Positions 17,057-27,134 are shown, counted from the first letter of the stretch. The stretch: 64,000 bases of DNA from JAICKN01 sp036489565 (GCA_036489565.1 DASXFN010000086.1:69474-133473), one strand, 5' to 3'. Translations and numbers: made by a program. Notes: generated by a model not told the origin, from the sequence alone.

Positions 17057-18346
17057 GTGTCTTTGCCCGTCACACCTGTTCCCCTTGATGCCGCTTCCGC
17101 TGTCGAAGAGGTCTATCGCTCTGACTGGGGCCGCATCGTCGCTACTTTAATCGGTCTGGTCGGCGATTTTGACCTGGCAGAAGAATCAGCACAGGAAGCT
17201 TTTACCCTCGCTGTGGACCAATGGCGCGAATCCGGCATACCGGAATTTCCTCGTGCCTGGATCATCCAGACCGCCCGTCATAAAGCCATTGATCGCCTCC
17301 GCCGCCAGGCCAACTTCGCTCAAAAAATGGAAGAGCAAGGGGCGCCCGTCGAACCGTCCGAGGAGCCAAATTACGATGCTTTGGAAAATCCCGATGAAAT
17401 CAACGATGACCGCTTGCGCCTCATCTTTACCTGCTGCCATCCCGCCCTTGCTTCCGACGCGCAAGTCGCACTCACGCTAAGGACGTTGTGCGGACTCGAA
17501 ACCGACGAGATCGCGCGCGCATTCCTCGTTCCAGTGCCGACCATGGCGCAGAGGCTCGTGCGCGCAAAACGTAAGATTCGCGACGCTGGTATTCCCTACA
17601 AAGTTCCCGCAACCGATGAACTCGCCGCGCGCCTGGATGCCGTACTCACCGTCATCTATCTGGTTTTCAACGAAGGCTACGCGGCCACGCGTGGCGCGCC
17701 GCTGGTCCGTACAGACCTATGTGCGGAAGCCATCCGTTTAGCGAGATTGGTGCGTTCCTTGACGGCTCCACGCACTCCTGTGGATGTTCTCGCCCTTCTC
17801 GCCCTCATGCTGCTCCATGACGCACGCCGCGATGCGCGCCTTGATCCTGCTGGTGATATCGTCGTGCTGGAAGAGCAGGACCGCAGCCTTTGGAACAGTC
17901 CACAAATCGCGGAAGCTTTGCCGCTGGTCGAAGAAGCGCTTCGCGCCGGACCTCGGCCTTACGCCTTACAAGCCGCAATTGCCGCTACGCATTGCCAGGC
18001 CGCTCGAGCGGAAGATACTGACTGGAGGCAGATTCTCGGCCTCTACGATCTTCTCGAACGCGTGCAGCCCTCTCCGATCGTTTCCTTAAACCGCGCAGTG
18101 GCGCTAGCCATGGTCAACGGCCCCCGGGCCGCGCTGGAAATTATTGACTCGCTCACTTCCTCCACTGCCAGCGACCTTGACAGTTATCACCTTCTACACG
18201 CCACCCGCGCCGACTTGCTGCGCAGAATGGATTCACGCGAAGAAGCGGCGAAAAGCTATATGCGTGCTTTGGAACTGGCGACTAATGAGAGCGAAAGGCG
18301 CTTCCTGCAAAAGCGACTGAAAGAAGTAAAGCCGAACATCGATTAA
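17057..18346 (+). CDS. ECF42-type RNA polymerase sigma factor with C-terminal TPR-like extension
   Basis: 429 residues, about twice the length of a plain ECF factor. Region 2 is at ~15-85 (YRSDWGRIVATLIGLVGDFD, RAWIIQTARHKAIDRLRRQA) and region 4 at ~115-180 (DEINDDRLRLIFTCCHPAL, LVRAKRKIRDAGIPY). The C-terminal half holds the family's conserved stretch (YDLLERVQPSPIVSLNRAVA) in a TPR-like fold. No anti-sigma gene is nearby; ECF42 factors are thought to be controlled through this extension and are linked to DGPF proteins, exactly as seen here. Start is GTG at 17057. Its stop overlaps the convergent membrane-protein gene by 4 bp. Confidence 0.93.
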   Translation: MSLPVTPVPLDAASAVEEVYRSDWGRIVATLIGLVGDFDLAEESAQEAFTLAVDQWRESGIPEFPRAWIIQTARHKAIDRLRRQANFAQKMEEQGAPVEPSEEPNYDALENPDEINDDRLRLIFTCCHPALASDAQVALTLRTLCGLETDEIARAFLVPVPTMAQRLVRAKRKIRDAGIPYKVPATDELAARLDAVLTVIYLVFNEGYAATRGAPLVRTDLCAEAIRLARLVRSLTAPRTPVDVLALLALMLLHDARRDARLDPAGDIVVLEEQDRSLWNSPQIAEALPLVEEALRAGPRPYALQAAIAATHCQAARAEDTDWRQILGLYDLLERVQPSPIVSLNRAVALAMVNGPRAALEIIDSLTSSTASDLDSYHLLHATRADLLRRMDSREEAAKSYMRALELATNESERRFLQKRLKEVKPNID

Positions 18347-18837
18347 TTCTCTGTCCGTGACAATTGTTTGTTTTTGGAAAATATTCGAACGCTGTAAGCG
18401 ATCGGCAATCCGATAAGGAACATATGCACCAGCAGACCCTGGTCCAGGCCGCGCATGCGGAAAGGTCCTTTGAAGTGGATCGCGGAAAGCGGCAACACTA
18501 TCAGATTCATCACCAGGAAGATTGCGATGCCATAGAACAAACCACACACAAAAGGATATTCCTTTAGGAATTTCAGTTTCAAACTGGCCCCGTAATACAC
18601 CGTGGCCGCCGAAAGGGCGATAAAAAAATGCAAAGCAATCCCCAGGACGTAATAGAACGCCCCACCCTGAAAAGCGATACTCCCAACAAGTCCACGGGCA
18701 ATCCCGCGCGGCATATTCCATCCGTAACTGATGTATGCCAAAGTTAAGTCAAAAGCGCCCGCGATAAAACCCCCGACGAGAATGGCCGCCACCGGTCGAG
18801 GCTTATCCAAAGACGACTGGACAGAAGTTGTATTCAT
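18343..18837 (-). CDS. Four-helix membrane protein of unknown function
   Basis: 164 residues with four hydrophobic segments (AAILVGGFIAGAFDLTLAYI; FYYVLGIALHFFIALSAATV; FVCGLFYGIAIFLVMNLIVL; LVHMFLIGLPIAYSVRIFS). The loop between the third and fourth is basic. It resembles DUF1440-like or YagU-like membrane proteins, but I am not certain of the family. It is tail-to-tail with the sigma factor, overlapping by 4 bp. Confidence 0.7.
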   Translation of the reverse strand: MNTTSVQSSLDKPRPVAAILVGGFIAGAFDLTLAYISYGWNMPRGIARGLVGSIAFQGGAFYYVLGIALHFFIALSAATVYYGASLKLKFLKEYPFVCGLFYGIAIFLVMNLIVLPLSAIHFKGPFRMRGLDQGLLVHMFLIGLPIAYSVRIFSKNKQLSRTEN

Positions 18838-18940
18838 TTAGCCCCACAAAATATTTTCAAGGAATGATTTCTGCCAATGTTTGACGTGGGAGCCAGCCGC
18901 AAGTTAGCGGCTTATGTGAACATGCGATTCACGGCAACTC

Positions 18941-20548
18941 TTATTTCTGCTTCTCTTCTTTTTTGTGATGGAGATCCAGCCCAAACGAAGGATGCTCTCG
19001 CGTCCCGGTGATCTTGATCGGCAGCTCGGTAACGTCTCCTTTGCGGAAGAACGGGTCCACTGCCTTCAGGAGGAAAGACTTCACACCTGTGGTCATCTGC
19101 GACAACTTGGCCTTCAGGCGGAGGGTCCCATAAAAATCGAGCTTCTCATCCGTGAGCGCATAGGTGCCATCCAGTTGGACATTCGCGCCGGGAACTTCAA
19201 ACGTTAAATTATGGAAGGTAATCATGCCGCCGCCCATCGCGAATTGCCCGCGCAAATTAGAAATACTGCTACCCGCATCCTCATCGTCAGGCTTGCCCTC
19301 TCCTCTGCGGCTCAGGCTCTCCACTTTATCTCGAACCTTGGGGTCGGTAAAGATGGCATGTTCAACTCCAAATTTTCCCACCAGCTTCAGCTTCTGTATA
19401 ACGTCGCCCTCGCCGGCGGGCAAATCGAATTTCGTATGCAGGGTCACACTTCCCGTCAACGGAGGTTTATCGGCCTTCACCGCCAGCCGCATCAGGTCCT
19501 CAATCCTCCCGTTGTCCACGGTCACATCCAACTCAACGGCACGGCCCTTCTCGCCTTCCTGTTTAAGCACCGCGCCATCCGCCACAATTGTTGTATTCCC
19601 AATCGTGGCGCGCACCGGATGCAGCATGGTGTTGCCATTCGTGCCGTCTACGGTCGCTTCGTACAGGGTTTTTAGGTCCACGGGATGTCCTGCCAGCGTA
19701 ACCGCAAAATCCGGTGTGTCGGTCTCGCCCTTCACGCTGATCTGTTCCAGCACGCCGCCAAACTTTCCTTCGGAACTCAGAATTCCGCTGATCCCTTTGA
19801 AGACTCCCAAATCCGCATTTTTGAATGTATAGCCGGCCGCCAATGGAGTCTGACCCGGATCGTCAGCATTCCACGGTCCAAAATTGCCACTCGCCGCGAT
19901 CTCCCCCGGCGGCTTGTAATTCTTCAAGTGCGCGGTAAATGACGCCGCGCGATTCAGACCCACCGCATGCATGACCAGCTCATGAATCAGAAATATGTGT
20001 TCGGGCTTCTCCGGATCTTTCGGCATGAGGTGCAGCTCGGTATCGTCCGCATCGAGTTCATGCACCAGAATCTTAATTTCCTTGAGCTTACGTTTACGCT
20101 CCGCGCCGCTCGCAGGATTTTGATTTTGGTTATTGTCTTCGTGCGGTGGGATGTGAATGACCAAACCTGTAAAGTGAATGCGATTGATCTTCCACGGAGA
20201 TCCCAGCAAGCCCAACACTCCGGCCTCCGCTGAAAATTCGCGTGCCGCGATCAGCGGCGGTATGTCCTTCCTCCCCTTGTAATGCACCACAAGCCCGGAG
20301 CCCGTCACCTTCAGCGCCGGAGTCAGCGAAACATGGAAGTCCTGCAACTCCACGTTTCCATTGAACTTTTGCTGCAACAATTCAATCGCGCGAGCGTGGA
20401 CGTAGGGCTGGGCGTAATGCACGGCAAGAGCAATCGCAATGCCTACGGCTACAAGAAACGCCAGAATCAGAATCGGAAGAATGGTATGCAGGAAATAGTG
20501 CTTACGAGATTTTTTTCCTAACCGCTCGGACTCCGCAACTTGAGGCAA
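18941..20548 (-). CDS. AsmA-like protein
   Basis: 535 residues with one N-terminal membrane helix (residues ~20-45, TILPILILAFLVAVGIAIAL) and a large periplasmic part. Repeated beta-rich segments have AsmA character (VTGSGLVVHYKGRKDIPPLI, the GLLGSPWKINRIHFTGLVIH element, the QLDGTYALTDEKLDFYGTLR element, and the terminal PIKITGTREHPSFGLDL). AsmA-type proteins belong to the bridge-like lipid transport superfamily acting between the inner and outer membranes. Start is TTG at 20548, supported by CAGGAGAG upstream; no in-frame ATG gives a complete membrane helix. The C-terminus is Lys-rich. Confidence 0.85.
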   Translation of the reverse strand: MPQVAESERLGKKSRKHYFLHTILPILILAFLVAVGIAIALAVHYAQPYVHARAIELLQQKFNGNVELQDFHVSLTPALKVTGSGLVVHYKGRKDIPPLIAAREFSAEAGVLGLLGSPWKINRIHFTGLVIHIPPHEDNNQNQNPASGAERKRKLKEIKILVHELDADDTELHLMPKDPEKPEHIFLIHELVMHAVGLNRAASFTAHLKNYKPPGEIAASGNFGPWNADDPGQTPLAAGYTFKNADLGVFKGISGILSSEGKFGGVLEQISVKGETDTPDFAVTLAGHPVDLKTLYEATVDGTNGNTMLHPVRATIGNTTIVADGAVLKQEGEKGRAVELDVTVDNGRIEDLMRLAVKADKPPLTGSVTLHTKFDLPAGEGDVIQKLKLVGKFGVEHAIFTDPKVRDKVESLSRRGEGKPDDEDAGSSISNLRGQFAMGGGMITFHNLTFEVPGANVQLDGTYALTDEKLDFYGTLRLKAKLSQMTTGVKSFLLKAVDPFFRKGDVTELPIKITGTREHPSFGLDLHHKKEEKQK

Positions 20549-21159
20549 TCGGCTCTCCTGATCGTTGGGCAGCTGAGAGCTTTTGCGGCATCATCCTGAA
20601 AAAGAAAACATCTCAAAAAGCCCGCCCCGATCTACCCTAAGATGAATTGCCGATACGCGGAGTTGGCCGCGACCTCCAATAACCGGGCCCGAAAGAGATT
20701 GCAGCCACTTTGCTGCTTCAACGCTGCTTCAATCTTCATCACTTCAGCAGATTTCAAGCTTAATCGCCCGCTCTGCTGATTCCCGGGCCTTGCGCCCCTA
20801 CGCACTCCAACAATGGCGCAGCCACCAGCGGATGTGCAACGTTCACGCGAAACAACTTCTACCGACGTACATATGTGACGTTCGCCAATCTCACGCAGCG
20901 CCGCGAGCGCGATGAGCAATGGCCGAATTTTTTTGGACGAGAAGACGCGATCCTGATTTTCCGAATCCTCCCACGGGAACATTCATTCCATTTTTAATGT
21001 TTCTTTAATTTTTTTCGCTAATGTTTTTTCGCTCCGGATCTTGCTTGTAAAGTTATGTAAAACAATCTCTTTTTCGAGTCCTTCAATGTCTTCGGACATC
21101 AAAATTAGGTAATCTAGAGTGTGTCCGCTTCATACGTAATTCATTCAAGATAACTTCTC
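20549..21159. other. 611 bp gap between the AsmA-like gene and the RND operon
   Basis: No convincing intact gene. The right 200 bp is AT-rich (runs such as TTTCTTTAATTTTTTTCG) and probably carries the RND operon promoter, but no clear -35/-10 pair could be fixed. The left part holds a minus-strand open frame (20632-20982) whose end resembles a decayed Fis-type helix-turn-helix; see the separate entry. Confidence 0.5.
20632..20982 (-). pseudogene. Possible remnant of a regulator with a Fis-type helix-turn-helix
   Basis: The frame's last ~35 residues (KIEAALKQQSGCNLFRARLL, then EVAANSAYRQF) follow the spacing of Fis/NtrC C-terminal helices: IxxAL, sGxN, xARLLxVxxxxxYR. The preceding residues show no receiver or AAA domain, so if real it is a fragment. 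It is divergent from the RND pump gene, where a regulator would make sense. This is a weak call from pattern only. Confidence 0.25.
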
Positions 21160-24100
21160 ATGTGGATTGTTCGTCTCGCGCTTCGGCGTCCGTACACGTT
21201 TGTGGTGCTGGCCCTGCTCCTTTTGATTCTGGGGCCGCTCGTCATTTTGAACACGCCCACCGACATTTTCCCCAATATTGATATCCCAGTGGTCAGCGTT
21301 ATCTGGCGGTACACAGGTTTCAACGCGCAGCAGATGTCCGACCACATCGTCACGCTCACGGAGCGCAGCCTTACCACGACCGTGGATGACATCGAGCACA
21401 TCGAGTCCCAATCCCTGAATGGAACTGCGGTGGTCAAAATTTTCTTCCAGCCCGATGCGAACATCAATAAAGCGATCGCCCAAGTCACGGCTGTTTCGCA
21501 GACCCAGGTACGTCAATTGCCAGCCGGCACCACGCCCCCGCTGGTCATTACCTACAACGCGTCCACGGTTCCGATCCTTCAACTCGCATTGTCTGGAAAA
21601 GGGCTCTCCGAGCAGGAATTGAATGACTACGCGCTGAATTTTCTGCGCACGCGCCTGGTGACGGTCCGCGGAGTCGCGATTCCTTATCCCTACGGCGGCA
21701 AGCAGCGTCAGGTACAGGTGGACTTAAACACCTCGGAACTCCAAGCCAAGGGGCTTTCCCCCTTGGACGTGGTGAATGCCATTAGCGCCCAAAATCTTAT
21801 TCTTCCTTCGGGAAGTTCGAAGATTGGTTCGCTCGATTACGACGTTGACATCAACGGCAGTCCCGACACGATTCAAGAATTAAACGATCTCCCGCTCAAG
21901 CGCGTTGGCGATACAACTTTGTACATCCACGACGTTGCGCACGTACGCGATGGATCGCCGCCCCAAACCAACATTGTGCGCGTGAACGGTCAGCGCGCTT
22001 CGCTTCTTACCATCCTGAAGGCGGGCAACGCCTCCACGCTCGACGTAATTACCGGCGTGAAAACCATGCTGACGCAACTCGAATCCGGCCTGCCCGAGTC
22101 GCTGAAGGTTCATCCCCTCGCAGATCAATCGTTGTTTGTGCGCGCCTCCATCAATGGCGTATTGCGGGAAGCCACCATCGCCGCGGTCCTGACCGCGCTG
22201 ATGATTCTCATCTTCCTGGGAAGCTGGCGCAGCACTCTCATCATTGCTATCTCCATTCCGCTTTCCATTCTCACTTCCATTGTTGTATTGAGCGCGCTCG
22301 GTCAGACCATCAACATCATGACCCTGGGAGGTCTCGCGCTCGCGGTCGGCATACTTGTGGACGATGCCACGGTGGAAATAGAAAACATTAATCGCAACCT
22401 CGCGCAAGGCAAGGAAGTGGAACACGCCATTTTGGATGGCGCCCAGCAGATCGCGATTCCGGCTTTTGTCTCCACGCTATCCATCTGCATTGTGTTTGTG
22501 CCCATGTTCTTCCTGAGTGGCGTAGCGAAATTTCTTTTTGTGCCGCTGGCGGAGGCTGTCACCTTCGCCATGCTCGCCTCCTACCTGCTCTCACGCACGT
22601 TGGTTCCGACCATGGCGAAGTACCTGATTCGCGGACATGAGGCTGAATCAGGACACTTCGAGGCGCAAAGCCCCAATCCGCTGGTGCGCTGGCAGGCGCG
22701 TTTTGAAATTTCTTTTGAGCACTTCCGCGAACGCTATCATCACTGGCTGGAGCGCGTCCTGCACCATCGCAAGTTGTTTCTTGTCGGCTTCACTGCCGCT
22801 TGTGCGGTTTCATTCATTCTTGTTCCCTGGATCGGCGAGGACTTTTTCCCCGCGGTTGACAGTGGCCAGTTCAAACTCCACATCCGCGCCCGTACCGGCA
22901 CCCGTATTGAAGAAACAGCGCGGCTCTGCGACCTGATTGAAAACTCCATTCGCGAACAAATTCCTGCCAGCGAAATGGAAAGCGTGATTGACAACATCGG
23001 CATTCCTTACAGCGGCATCAATCTTTCTTACAGCAGCTCCGCCCCCATCGGTCCCGGCGATGCCGACATTCTGGTAAACCTGAAGTCCGGCCATCGTCCG
23101 ACCGACGATTATGTTCATAAACTAAGGCTCAGTCTCACCAAAGAGTTTCCTGGCGTCGAGTTTTCGTTTTTGCCCGCTGATATCGTCAGCCAGATATTGA
23201 ATTTCGGCCTGCCTTCTCCCGTTGACGTGCAGGTCCGCGGCTACAACGTAGAGGCCAACCGCAAGTTCGCAAACGCGCTATTAGAGCGCCTCAAGTTCAT
23301 CCCTGGCGCGACTGATATGCACGTTCAGCAGCCCTTCAACCAGCCCATGTTGCACATCAATGTGGACCGCACTCGGGCGCAAATGGTCGGCTTCAGCCAA
23401 CGCGACATTGCCAGCGATGTATTGATTTCTCTTTCTGGCAGCTTTCAGACCACGCCGGAATTCTGGCTTAATCCCAAAAATGGCGTGAGCTATTCCATTG
23501 CCACGCAAACGCCGGAATACCGCCTTGATTCTCTTCAGGATTTAGAAAATATTCCGCTTTCCGGCTCGACTCCCGCGCAGCGGCAGATTCTCGGCAGCTT
23601 TGCCACCTTCCAATTGGGCTCAGGCACGGAGGTCGTTTCACACTACGACATCCAGCCAGTGATTGATATTTTTGGCTCGGTGCAGGGAACCGATCTGGGC
23701 GCAGTCGCCAAGCAGATAGATAAAGTTGTGCAGGACAGTCAAAAAGATGTGCCGCGCGGTTCACAATTAATTATCCGCGGACAAATCCTGACCATGCAAA
23801 GGTCCTTCATTGGCCTATTTAGCGGGCTGGCCTTCGCTATCCTTCTGGTCTATTTGCTGATCGTGATCAACTTCCAGTCATGGCTGGATCCTTTCATTAT
23901 CATTTCCGCGTTGCCCGCCGCGTTGGCCGGCATTGTTTGGATACTCTTTATCACGCACACCACCATCAGCGTCCCGTCATTGACCGGCTCGATCATGTGC
24001 ATGGGAGTGGCCACGGCCAACAGTATTCTGGTCGTTAGCTTCGCGAAAGAGCAGATGACGGAAGGTAAAGACGCCGTAGCGGCAGCGCTGCAAGCCGGCT

Positions 24101-24342
24101 TTACCCGCTTCCGTCCTGTACTCATGACGGCCCTTGCCATGATCATCGGCATGGTGCCCATGGCCATTGGATTAGGCGAGGGCGGCGAACAGAACGCTCC
24201 TTTAGGCCGCGCCGTTATCGGCGGCCTGCTGTTCGCGACTGTCGCTACGCTATTTTTTGTGCCTGTATTTTTCAGTCTGCTGCACGGACGCCGTCAGGCC
24301 AGGGAACGTGAATCCGCGCGGCTATTGCATTCATCTTCTTAG
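21160..24342 (+). CDS. RND efflux pump, inner-membrane component
   Basis: 1060 residues, the length of AcrB/MexB-type proton-driven transporters. It has the N-terminal FVVLALLLLILGPLVI helix, two large periplasmic loops, and TM4 with the proton-relay aspartates in LAVGILVDDATVEIENINRN. The C-terminal half repeats the fold (TGSIMCMGVATANSILVVSF, GMVPMAIGLGEGGEQNAPLG). The relay is of the D-D type seen in multidrug (HAE1) pumps rather than the DxxxE type of heavy-metal pumps. It forms a tripartite system with the adaptor and outer-membrane lipoprotein genes directly downstream. Cargo cannot be predicted. Confidence 0.95.
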   Translation: MWIVRLALRRPYTFVVLALLLLILGPLVILNTPTDIFPNIDIPVVSVIWRYTGFNAQQMSDHIVTLTERSLTTTVDDIEHIESQSLNGTAVVKIFFQPDANINKAIAQVTAVSQTQVRQLPAGTTPPLVITYNASTVPILQLALSGKGLSEQELNDYALNFLRTRLVTVRGVAIPYPYGGKQRQVQVDLNTSELQAKGLSPLDVVNAISAQNLILPSGSSKIGSLDYDVDINGSPDTIQELNDLPLKRVGDTTLYIHDVAHVRDGSPPQTNIVRVNGQRASLLTILKAGNASTLDVITGVKTMLTQLESGLPESLKVHPLADQSLFVRASINGVLREATIAAVLTALMILIFLGSWRSTLIIAISIPLSILTSIVVLSALGQTINIMTLGGLALAVGILVDDATVEIENINRNLAQGKEVEHAILDGAQQIAIPAFVSTLSICIVFVPMFFLSGVAKFLFVPLAEAVTFAMLASYLLSRTLVPTMAKYLIRGHEAESGHFEAQSPNPLVRWQARFEISFEHFRERYHHWLERVLHHRKLFLVGFTAACAVSFILVPWIGEDFFPAVDSGQFKLHIRARTGTRIEETARLCDLIENSIREQIPASEMESVIDNIGIPYSGINLSYSSSAPIGPGDADILVNLKSGHRPTDDYVHKLRLSLTKEFPGVEFSFLPADIVSQILNFGLPSPVDVQVRGYNVEANRKFANALLERLKFIPGATDMHVQQPFNQPMLHINVDRTRAQMVGFSQRDIASDVLISLSGSFQTTPEFWLNPKNGVSYSIATQTPEYRLDSLQDLENIPLSGSTPAQRQILGSFATFQLGSGTEVVSHYDIQPVIDIFGSVQGTDLGAVAKQIDKVVQDSQKDVPRGSQLIIRGQILTMQRSFIGLFSGLAFAILLVYLLIVINFQSWLDPFIIISALPAALAGIVWILFITHTTISVPSLTGSIMCMGVATANSILVVSFAKEQMTEGKDAVAAALQAGFTRFRPVLMTALAMIIGMVPMAIGLGEGGEQNAPLGRAVIGGLLFATVATLFFVPVFFSLLHGRRQARERESARLLHSSS

Positions 24343-24372
24343 GTTCATGGAGTTTTGCATGAGGAAATTACT

Positions 24373-25587
24373 TTGCAGCAATTAACCGCGACACCGGAGC
24401 CAGCGGGTACGAACACCGGCGCGCCACAACCACACGGAAAGCACCATTGGGTAATCGCGCTGGTGGTCGTGGCCATTGTGCTCGCCGTCATCTTTGGCGG
24501 CATACTCCCTCGCGTAAAAGCCCGCGCCGAATTGCGCGAAGAAACCAATTCAACGGCCGTGCCCACGGTCCTGATAGTACAGCCGCAGCACACAAGCCCG
24601 GCGCAGGAAGTAGTTTTGCCCGCCAATGTGCAGGCTTTCAATGACGCGCCCATCTATGCCCGCACCAACGGATATCTAAAGAAATGGTATGTAGACATCG
24701 GCGGCCACGTGAAGGCCGGACAATTGCTCGCGGAAATTGACACGCCCGAAGTGAACCAGGAGTTGCAGCAGGCGCGCGCCGATCTGGCCACCGCGGAAGC
24801 CAATCTGCACCTGTCGCAAATTACCGCGGAGCGCTATATGGGTCTCTTGAAAAGCGATTCCGTTTCCAAGCAGGAAGCCGACAATGCCGCTGGCGACTAC
24901 GCCGCGAAAAAAGCGACAGTGGAGTCCGCGCAGTACAACGTAAAGCGTCTGCAAGACCTGCAATCCTTCCAGAAAATTTACGCGCCCTTCACCGGAGTCA
25001 TCACGGCCCGCAATACCGATGTCGGCGCCCTCATTGATTCCGGGTCCAGCGGCGGTACGCGCACCGAACTCTTCCACATCGTCTCTCCCGACAAACTCCG
25101 GGTGTATGTAAATGTTCCAGAAATCTATTCCCGCGCCGCCAAGCCGGGCCTGAAGGCGGAATTGGTCCTGAACGAATTTCCCGGCCATCCCTTCGAGGGC
25201 ACTTTGGTGCGCACCGCCAATGCCATTGACCAAACCAGCCGCACACTGCTGGCGGAAATTGACGTTAACAATCCCACTGGACAATTGCTATCCGGCTCTT
25301 ATGCCGAAGTCCATCTCAAATTGCCCTCTTCTGGCTCCGCGTTTCTGCTTCCCGTGAACACGCTGCTTTTCCGTTCTGAAGGATTGCGAGTTGCGGCGGT
25401 AAGCAACGGTCAGGCCACGCTCATTCCCATCACCATTGGTCGCGATTACGGCGTTCAGGTGGAAATAATCTCCGGGCTCAAGGGAGACGAAAATATCATC
25501 GTGAACCCGCCAGACTCTTTAGTCTCCGGCGAAAAGGTGCGGATCGCCCCGAAGGGCTCTTCTTCCACCGCGGGGTCAGGTTTGTAA
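24373..25587 (+). CDS. RND periplasmic adaptor (membrane fusion protein)
   Basis: About 404 residues. An N-terminal membrane anchor (WVIALVVVAIVLAVIFGGIL) precedes the lipoyl halves (PIYARTNGYLKKWYVDIGGH; APFTGVITARNTDVGALID), an alpha-hairpin between them (LQQARADLATAEANLHLS) and beta-barrel and membrane-proximal domains. No standard ATG is in frame: TTG at 24373 follows GAGGA at 7 bp and is preferred, while TTG at 24355 is too close to GGAG. The stop overlaps the ATG of the next gene by one base (TAATG). Confidence 0.93.
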   Translation: MQQLTATPEPAGTNTGAPQPHGKHHWVIALVVVAIVLAVIFGGILPRVKARAELREETNSTAVPTVLIVQPQHTSPAQEVVLPANVQAFNDAPIYARTNGYLKKWYVDIGGHVKAGQLLAEIDTPEVNQELQQARADLATAEANLHLSQITAERYMGLLKSDSVSKQEADNAAGDYAAKKATVESAQYNVKRLQDLQSFQKIYAPFTGVITARNTDVGALIDSGSSGGTRTELFHIVSPDKLRVYVNVPEIYSRAAKPGLKAELVLNEFPGHPFEGTLVRTANAIDQTSRTLLAEIDVNNPTGQLLSGSYAEVHLKLPSSGSAFLLPVNTLLFRSEGLRVAAVSNGQATLIPITIGRDYGVQVEIISGLKGDENIIVNPPDSLVSGEKVRIAPKGSSSTAGSGL

Positions 25588-27083
25588 TGAGTTCCGCCCA
25601 GGCCGAAAATTTGCAGAAACGGGACGCCACACAAATGTTCGCGGCGCTTACGCTGGCCTCGTCCATCCTGATTTTGAGCGGATGTCTCTCCGGTCCGCGT
25701 TACTCTCGCGCTACAGTTCCCACGCCTCCCCAGTACAAAGAGGTCCCGCCAGACTGGAAGACCGCGCAACCGAGCGATCAAATGGCCCGCGGGAAGTGGT
25801 GGGAAATTTTCCGCGATTCGCAGCTTAACAACCTGGAAGAAAAAATTAATGTCTCCAACCAGAACTTGAAAGCCGCGCAGGCACAATTTCTCCAGGCTCG
25901 CGCCCAGGTCCGCTCATCACGCGCCGATTACTATCCGACGCTCACCGTGGATCCTTCAGCCACTCGCATTCGCCAATCAAAAAACCGTCCGCTTAAGAGC
26001 AGCACGACGGACTATACCGACCTCATCCTTCCGTTGGACGTTTCCTACGAGCCGGACGTGTGGGGACGCGTGCGCCGCTCAGTTGAAGTCAGCCGCGAAA
26101 ATGCGCAAGCCAGCGCCGCTGATCTGGAATCCGTCAGCTTGAGCCTGCACGCTGAACTCGCCCTCGATTATTTTGAGTTGCGCAGCCTCGACGCTGAAAG
26201 CCGTCTGCTTGATTCCACCGTGGACGCCTTTGCCAAGGCCTTGCAGTTAACTCAAAACCGCTACCAGGGCGGGATCGCCTCCGCCGTGGACGTGGCCCAG
26301 GCGCAAACGCAACTTGAAACCACTCGCGCGCAAGCCATTGATCTCCATGTGCAACGAGCGCAAAACGAACACGCCATCGCCACGCTGATTGGTGAACCGG
26401 CCTCGACATTTTCTTTGGCGGTCTCTCCCACGCTTGACCCGCCGCCAGTCATCCCCCCGGGAGTTCCTTCGCAATTGCTGGAACGCCGGCCCGATATCGC
26501 TGCCGCGGAGCGCCGCATGGCTGCCGCCAATGCGGAAATTGGCGTCGCCCGGACGGCCTATTATCCTTTGTTCAATTTGACTGGCGGCGGCGGCTTTGAG
26601 GGAACAACGCTCGCCAACTGGTTCTCAGGGCCGAGCATATTAGCCAGCGTTGGCGCGTCCGCTGCCGTCACGGTATTCGATGGCGGCCGCCGCCGCGCTC
26701 TCAACGAGCAAGCCCAGGCCGCGTACGACCAGAACGTCGCCAACTACCGCCAGACCGTGTTGAACGCATTTCAGGAAGTAGAAGACAATCTTTCCGCGCT
26801 GCGCATTTTGCAGGACGAAGCGAAAACAGAAGATGCGGCCGTGGCCGCTTCTCAACACTCGCTCCAACTCTCTACCAACCGCTACAAGGGCGGCGTAAGC
26901 AATTATCTGGAAGTCATCACCGCGCAGAATCTTGCCCTAGGAGACCAGCGCGCCGCCGTGGACATCTTGAGGCGTCGAGTGGCTGCGGCCGTTCTCTTGA
27001 TCAAAGCGCTGGGCGGCGGATGGGATGCCTCTCAACTGCCCACGAATTTTTCCAGCGCCTCCACTGTTCCCCCTCAACCCTAG
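25587..27083 (+). CDS. Outer-membrane efflux lipoprotein (OprM/NodT family)
   Basis: 498 residues. A signal sequence ends with the lipobox LILSGC near residue 33. Two repeats of the TolC-type coiled coil follow (GKWWEIFRDSQLNNLEEKIN; ALQLTQNRYQGGIASAVDVA; ERRPDIAAAERRMAAANAEI; LSTNRYKGGVSNYLEVITAQ). It completes the tripartite RND efflux machine, giving the channel through the outer membrane. It overlaps the adaptor gene by one base, so the three genes form one operon. It is convergent with the phosphoesterase gene 51 bp downstream. Confidence 0.94.
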   Translation: MSSAQAENLQKRDATQMFAALTLASSILILSGCLSGPRYSRATVPTPPQYKEVPPDWKTAQPSDQMARGKWWEIFRDSQLNNLEEKINVSNQNLKAAQAQFLQARAQVRSSRADYYPTLTVDPSATRIRQSKNRPLKSSTTDYTDLILPLDVSYEPDVWGRVRRSVEVSRENAQASAADLESVSLSLHAELALDYFELRSLDAESRLLDSTVDAFAKALQLTQNRYQGGIASAVDVAQAQTQLETTRAQAIDLHVQRAQNEHAIATLIGEPASTFSLAVSPTLDPPPVIPPGVPSQLLERRPDIAAAERRMAAANAEIGVARTAYYPLFNLTGGGGFEGTTLANWFSGPSILASVGASAAVTVFDGGRRRALNEQAQAAYDQNVANYRQTVLNAFQEVEDNLSALRILQDEAKTEDAAVAASQHSLQLSTNRYKGGVSNYLEVITAQNLALGDQRAAVDILRRRVAAAVLLIKALGGGWDASQLPTNFSSASTVPPQP

Positions 27084-27134
27084 CTTTGTCGTTCGCGGCC
27101 AGGAGAGAGGGCTCGCATTATGAAATTCTTCCGA

